In this document: in pieces, positions 61,860 through 64,000 of the stretch
Layout of the letters: each line of letters starts with the position of its first letter
Numbering within the stretch: the first letter of the stretch is position 1
From: Imbricaverruca yamaguchii
Lineage: Eukaryota; Arthropoda; Thecostraca; Neoverrucidae
DNA: 64,000 nucleotides
Assembly: GCA_034440575.1 (NCBI GenBank)
Contig: JAOTOL010001633.1
Span: 1,955,001 to 2,019,000 of the forward strand
Direction: 5' to 3'
Program-made: the position numbers and the translations under genes
The notes under the pieces: generated by a model
The model's database searches: none
Told to the model about the DNA's origin: nothing
What the model saw: the letters and a program-made list of their open reading frames with translations, nothing else

Positions 61860-62325
61860 AGCGCAGTTGGAGCCGATCCACAAACTTCTTGTCGGGGAGT
61901 CGGGAGTCGGGGAGCGGTGTCCTATGGTGTGGGACTGCAGCTGCAGTTGGGGTCGACCCACAAGCTCCCTGTCGGGGAGCGGTGTCCGATGGTGTGGGGC
62001 TGCAGCTGCAGTTGGGGTCGACCCACAAGCTCCCTGTCGGGGAGCGGTGTCCGATGGTGTGGGGCTGCAGCTGCAGTTGGGGTCGACCCACAAGCTCCCT
62101 GTCGGGGAGCGGTGTCCGATGGTGTGGGGCTGCAGCTGCAGTTGGGGTAGATCCACAAGCTCCCTGTCGGGGAGCGGTGTCCGATGGTGTGGGACTGCAG
62201 CTGTAGATGGGCCGATTCACAAGCTCCCTGTCGGGGAGCGGTGTCCCATGGTGTGGGGCTGCAGCAGCAGTTGGGGTCGATCCATAAGCTCCCTCTCTGG
62301 GAACCGGGGAGCGGTGTCCGACTGA
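61860..62325. repeat. 65-bp minisatellite, about 7 copies
   Basis: Unit contains CACAAGCTCCCTGTCGGGGA, GCGGTGTCCGATGGTGTGGG and CTGCAGCTGCAGTTGGGGTC. Central units are identical over most of their length; edge units carry insertions (GAGTCGGGAGTCGG left, GGGAACC right). Six frames stay open for up to 225 codons; not genes. Confidence 0.96.
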
Positions 62326-63037
62326 TATATTTCGAAGTACAATATTGCAGACGGGCACTATGCTGACAGCCTATTTATCGGGGCGAGAACCAGAGCAAAA
62401 ATCCTCTTTCCTGCTCCGAATTCATTGAGTTGCTAACCGTCTGTTCGCCGGTTTTCTACTTCACTGCGCCATCTCCCTGTATCAGTAGCTGCTCGTGTCT
62501 CAAGCTGTGGGACCGTCTCCTTCCATTTCCCCAGTATTTTGCTTCAGTAAGCTGGAGGGTCTCTGAGTTTGTTAGCTCCATTGATATTCCAGTCGCGAAT
62601 TTACACGGACCAAATGACCATCACAATCAGCTAACGAACGACTAGAAAAAATACTGGATCAATTCGGAAATACGCCGAACAAGCGTCGGCCACAGCCAAC
62701 GAAAACACAATTGAGCGAATTGGAATTCTCGGCGAGCACTCGGTAACTGGGATGGCGGGCAGGTCAAATATTTTTACAGGAAGAATGTCTTATGTAAACT
62801 ATATTGAACCTACAAGGTGTTAAAAGCAGCGTCCCTCCTACAGCTTTTGTGATCGGAAGAGGATTGCCTACTCACCGATTTGACTGCAAAGGTAAATGCG
62901 TCTTTATTAATCCAGGTGACAGAGCCGTACGGAATTTATAGAAGCGGTGAGGAAGAAGAAGGTAGGTTGGTGATATATTTGTATATATATATATGTTTAT
63001 TTGCACTTATACTTAGATTAGCATATATACTTATACA
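62326..63037. other. no recognisable gene
   Basis: AT-rich, with a short AT run at about 62976-62993 just before the CR1 copy. Confidence 0.4.
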
Positions 63038-64000
63038 AAGTCATCATGGCAAAATGTTCTTAGTGGAGCCCCCCACGGGCCAGTACTGGGGCCACTACTA
63101 TTCATTATATTTGTAAATAACATTGAAAGTGGCCTAAGCAATAAAGTTTTGAAATGTGCGGATGATTTGAAGGTATTTAGGTGCAATAACAGGTCAAGAT
63201 GAGCATATCTCGCTGCAAAAAGACTTAGACGAACTTGTGAAGTGGTCCGAAGAATGGTAAATGAAATTTAATTTTGATAAGTGCAAAATCATGCATGTAG
63301 GTAAGCAGCATATGAAGGCTCCATACTTGATGGGTGGCCAAGTGCTATCAGTGACTCAACAGGAGAAGGATTTAGGTGTTATTCGAAACACAAAATTGGG
63401 GGCATCAGAACAGACCAAGAAAGCCAGGAAGAAGGCACTGAGAATGCTCGGGGCAATAAATAGGAATGTATCATACAGAAGTGAGGAAGTCATCAGGAAG
63501 CTTTATTGTGCATATGTCAGGTCACATTTGGAATACTGCATCCAAGCTTGGTCTCCTAGCTATGAAAAAGATTGTTGGCTTTTAGAGAGAGTACAAAAGA
63601 GGGCTACAAAAATGGTTAATGATATAAGCAACCTGGCATGTGAGGAAAGATTAAAGAAATTGAATATGTTTTCACTTAGATATAGAAAGCTGAGGGGAGA
63701 TCAAATCGAGGTCTTTAAATTTGTTCATGGTCTGGAGAGGGATATATTTGGGGAAATGTTTGAATTGAACAGAAATAGTGCAATTAGAGGTCATCAATTC
63801 AAAATTAAAGTTAACCACAGCAGAACAAGGTTAAGGCAAACTTTCTTCACCAACAGGGTAGTAGAACACTGGAACCAGCTGCCAGAAAACATTGTCAGTA
63901 GCAGCACATTGAACATCTTTAAAAACAGCATAGACAATCATTATAAGAATAGAGGGCTTGCTTTTCAGTATTACAGGGAGGGCTGATAGACAGATTTGGT
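63038..64000 (+). pseudogene. CR1-type non-LTR retrotransposon, 5'-truncated copy 2, cut by the window end
   Basis: Aligns with the 49-kb copy from the SSWQNVLSG segment to the stop codon (ending 63986) and into the 3' untranslated region. It starts about 85 bp further 3' than copy 1. It is broken by a one-base insertion near 63182 and a TAA at 63258-63260. The catalytic motif reads CADD where copy 1 has FADD, and the segment before it reads GAPHGPVLGP. Over the shared 241 codons after 63261 the two proteins differ at roughly 18 positions, so they derive from closely related sources but inserted separately. Confidence 0.88.

Overview
This window looks like gene-poor, repeat-dense nuclear DNA from an animal, most likely an invertebrate and perhaps an arthropod. 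The evidence is: two copies of a CR1-type non-LTR retrotransposon, remains of a non-LTR element with an RNase H domain and of a second reverse transcriptase, tRNA-derived SINE-like units, short TTAA-flanked elements resembling non-autonomous piggyBac transposons, long dinucleotide microsatellites, and at least a dozen unrelated minisatellites. There is no bacterial gene organisation, and I could not identify one intact host protein-coding gene. The long open frames all have another explanation: stop-free minisatellite units (up to 1076 codons at 52454-55684), GC-rich islands, or decayed mobile elements. The species assignment is inference.

Layout. 0-6.6 kb: a tRNA-Ala-like SINE head, a second SINE family (3.75 kb, with a 3' fragment at 0.79 kb), an AC/AT microsatellite, a possible integrase relic (minus strand, about 2.1 kb) and a 380-bp MITE (3278-3657). 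7.2-20.5 kb: minisatellites with units of 38, 20, 38, 39, 43, 27 and 20 bp, separated by AT, CT and AG microsatellites and GC-rich islands. 20.5-37 kb: more AT-rich, with a tRNA-like unit (minus, 21.5 kb), a broken reverse transcriptase (23.3-24.3 kb), two full-length members of an 0.84-kb TTAA element in opposite orientation (24600-25434 and 35073-35916), fragments of it, a related tandem pair (33276-33995) and a GT run of about 210 bp. 37-48 kb: an AG tract, a 72-bp minisatellite, an AG-TA-AG sandwich microsatellite abutting a minus-strand non-LTR relic, then 27-, 15- and 32-bp arrays and a tRNA-derived SINE. 49-64 kb: CR1 copy 1, a third 0.84-kb element copy, a 3.1-kb array of 22-bp units, GC-rich islands, degenerate short-unit repeats, a 65-bp array and CR1 copy 2 running off the window end.

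How the parts relate. The most coherent signal is a modular family of short TTAA-flanked elements. Three sequence groups share internal blocks: GGTATGCCAAATTT followed by a GC-rich hairpin, TGACCT-rich stretches, and a G-tract/C-tract hairpin beside the right end. All three long copies of the main group keep an intact TGACGTCA palindrome. The two CR1 copies are closely related but broken at different positions, so they are independent dead insertions. Many arrays show variant patterning (two-type alternation, block duplication, one-sided homogenisation) that records how they expanded.
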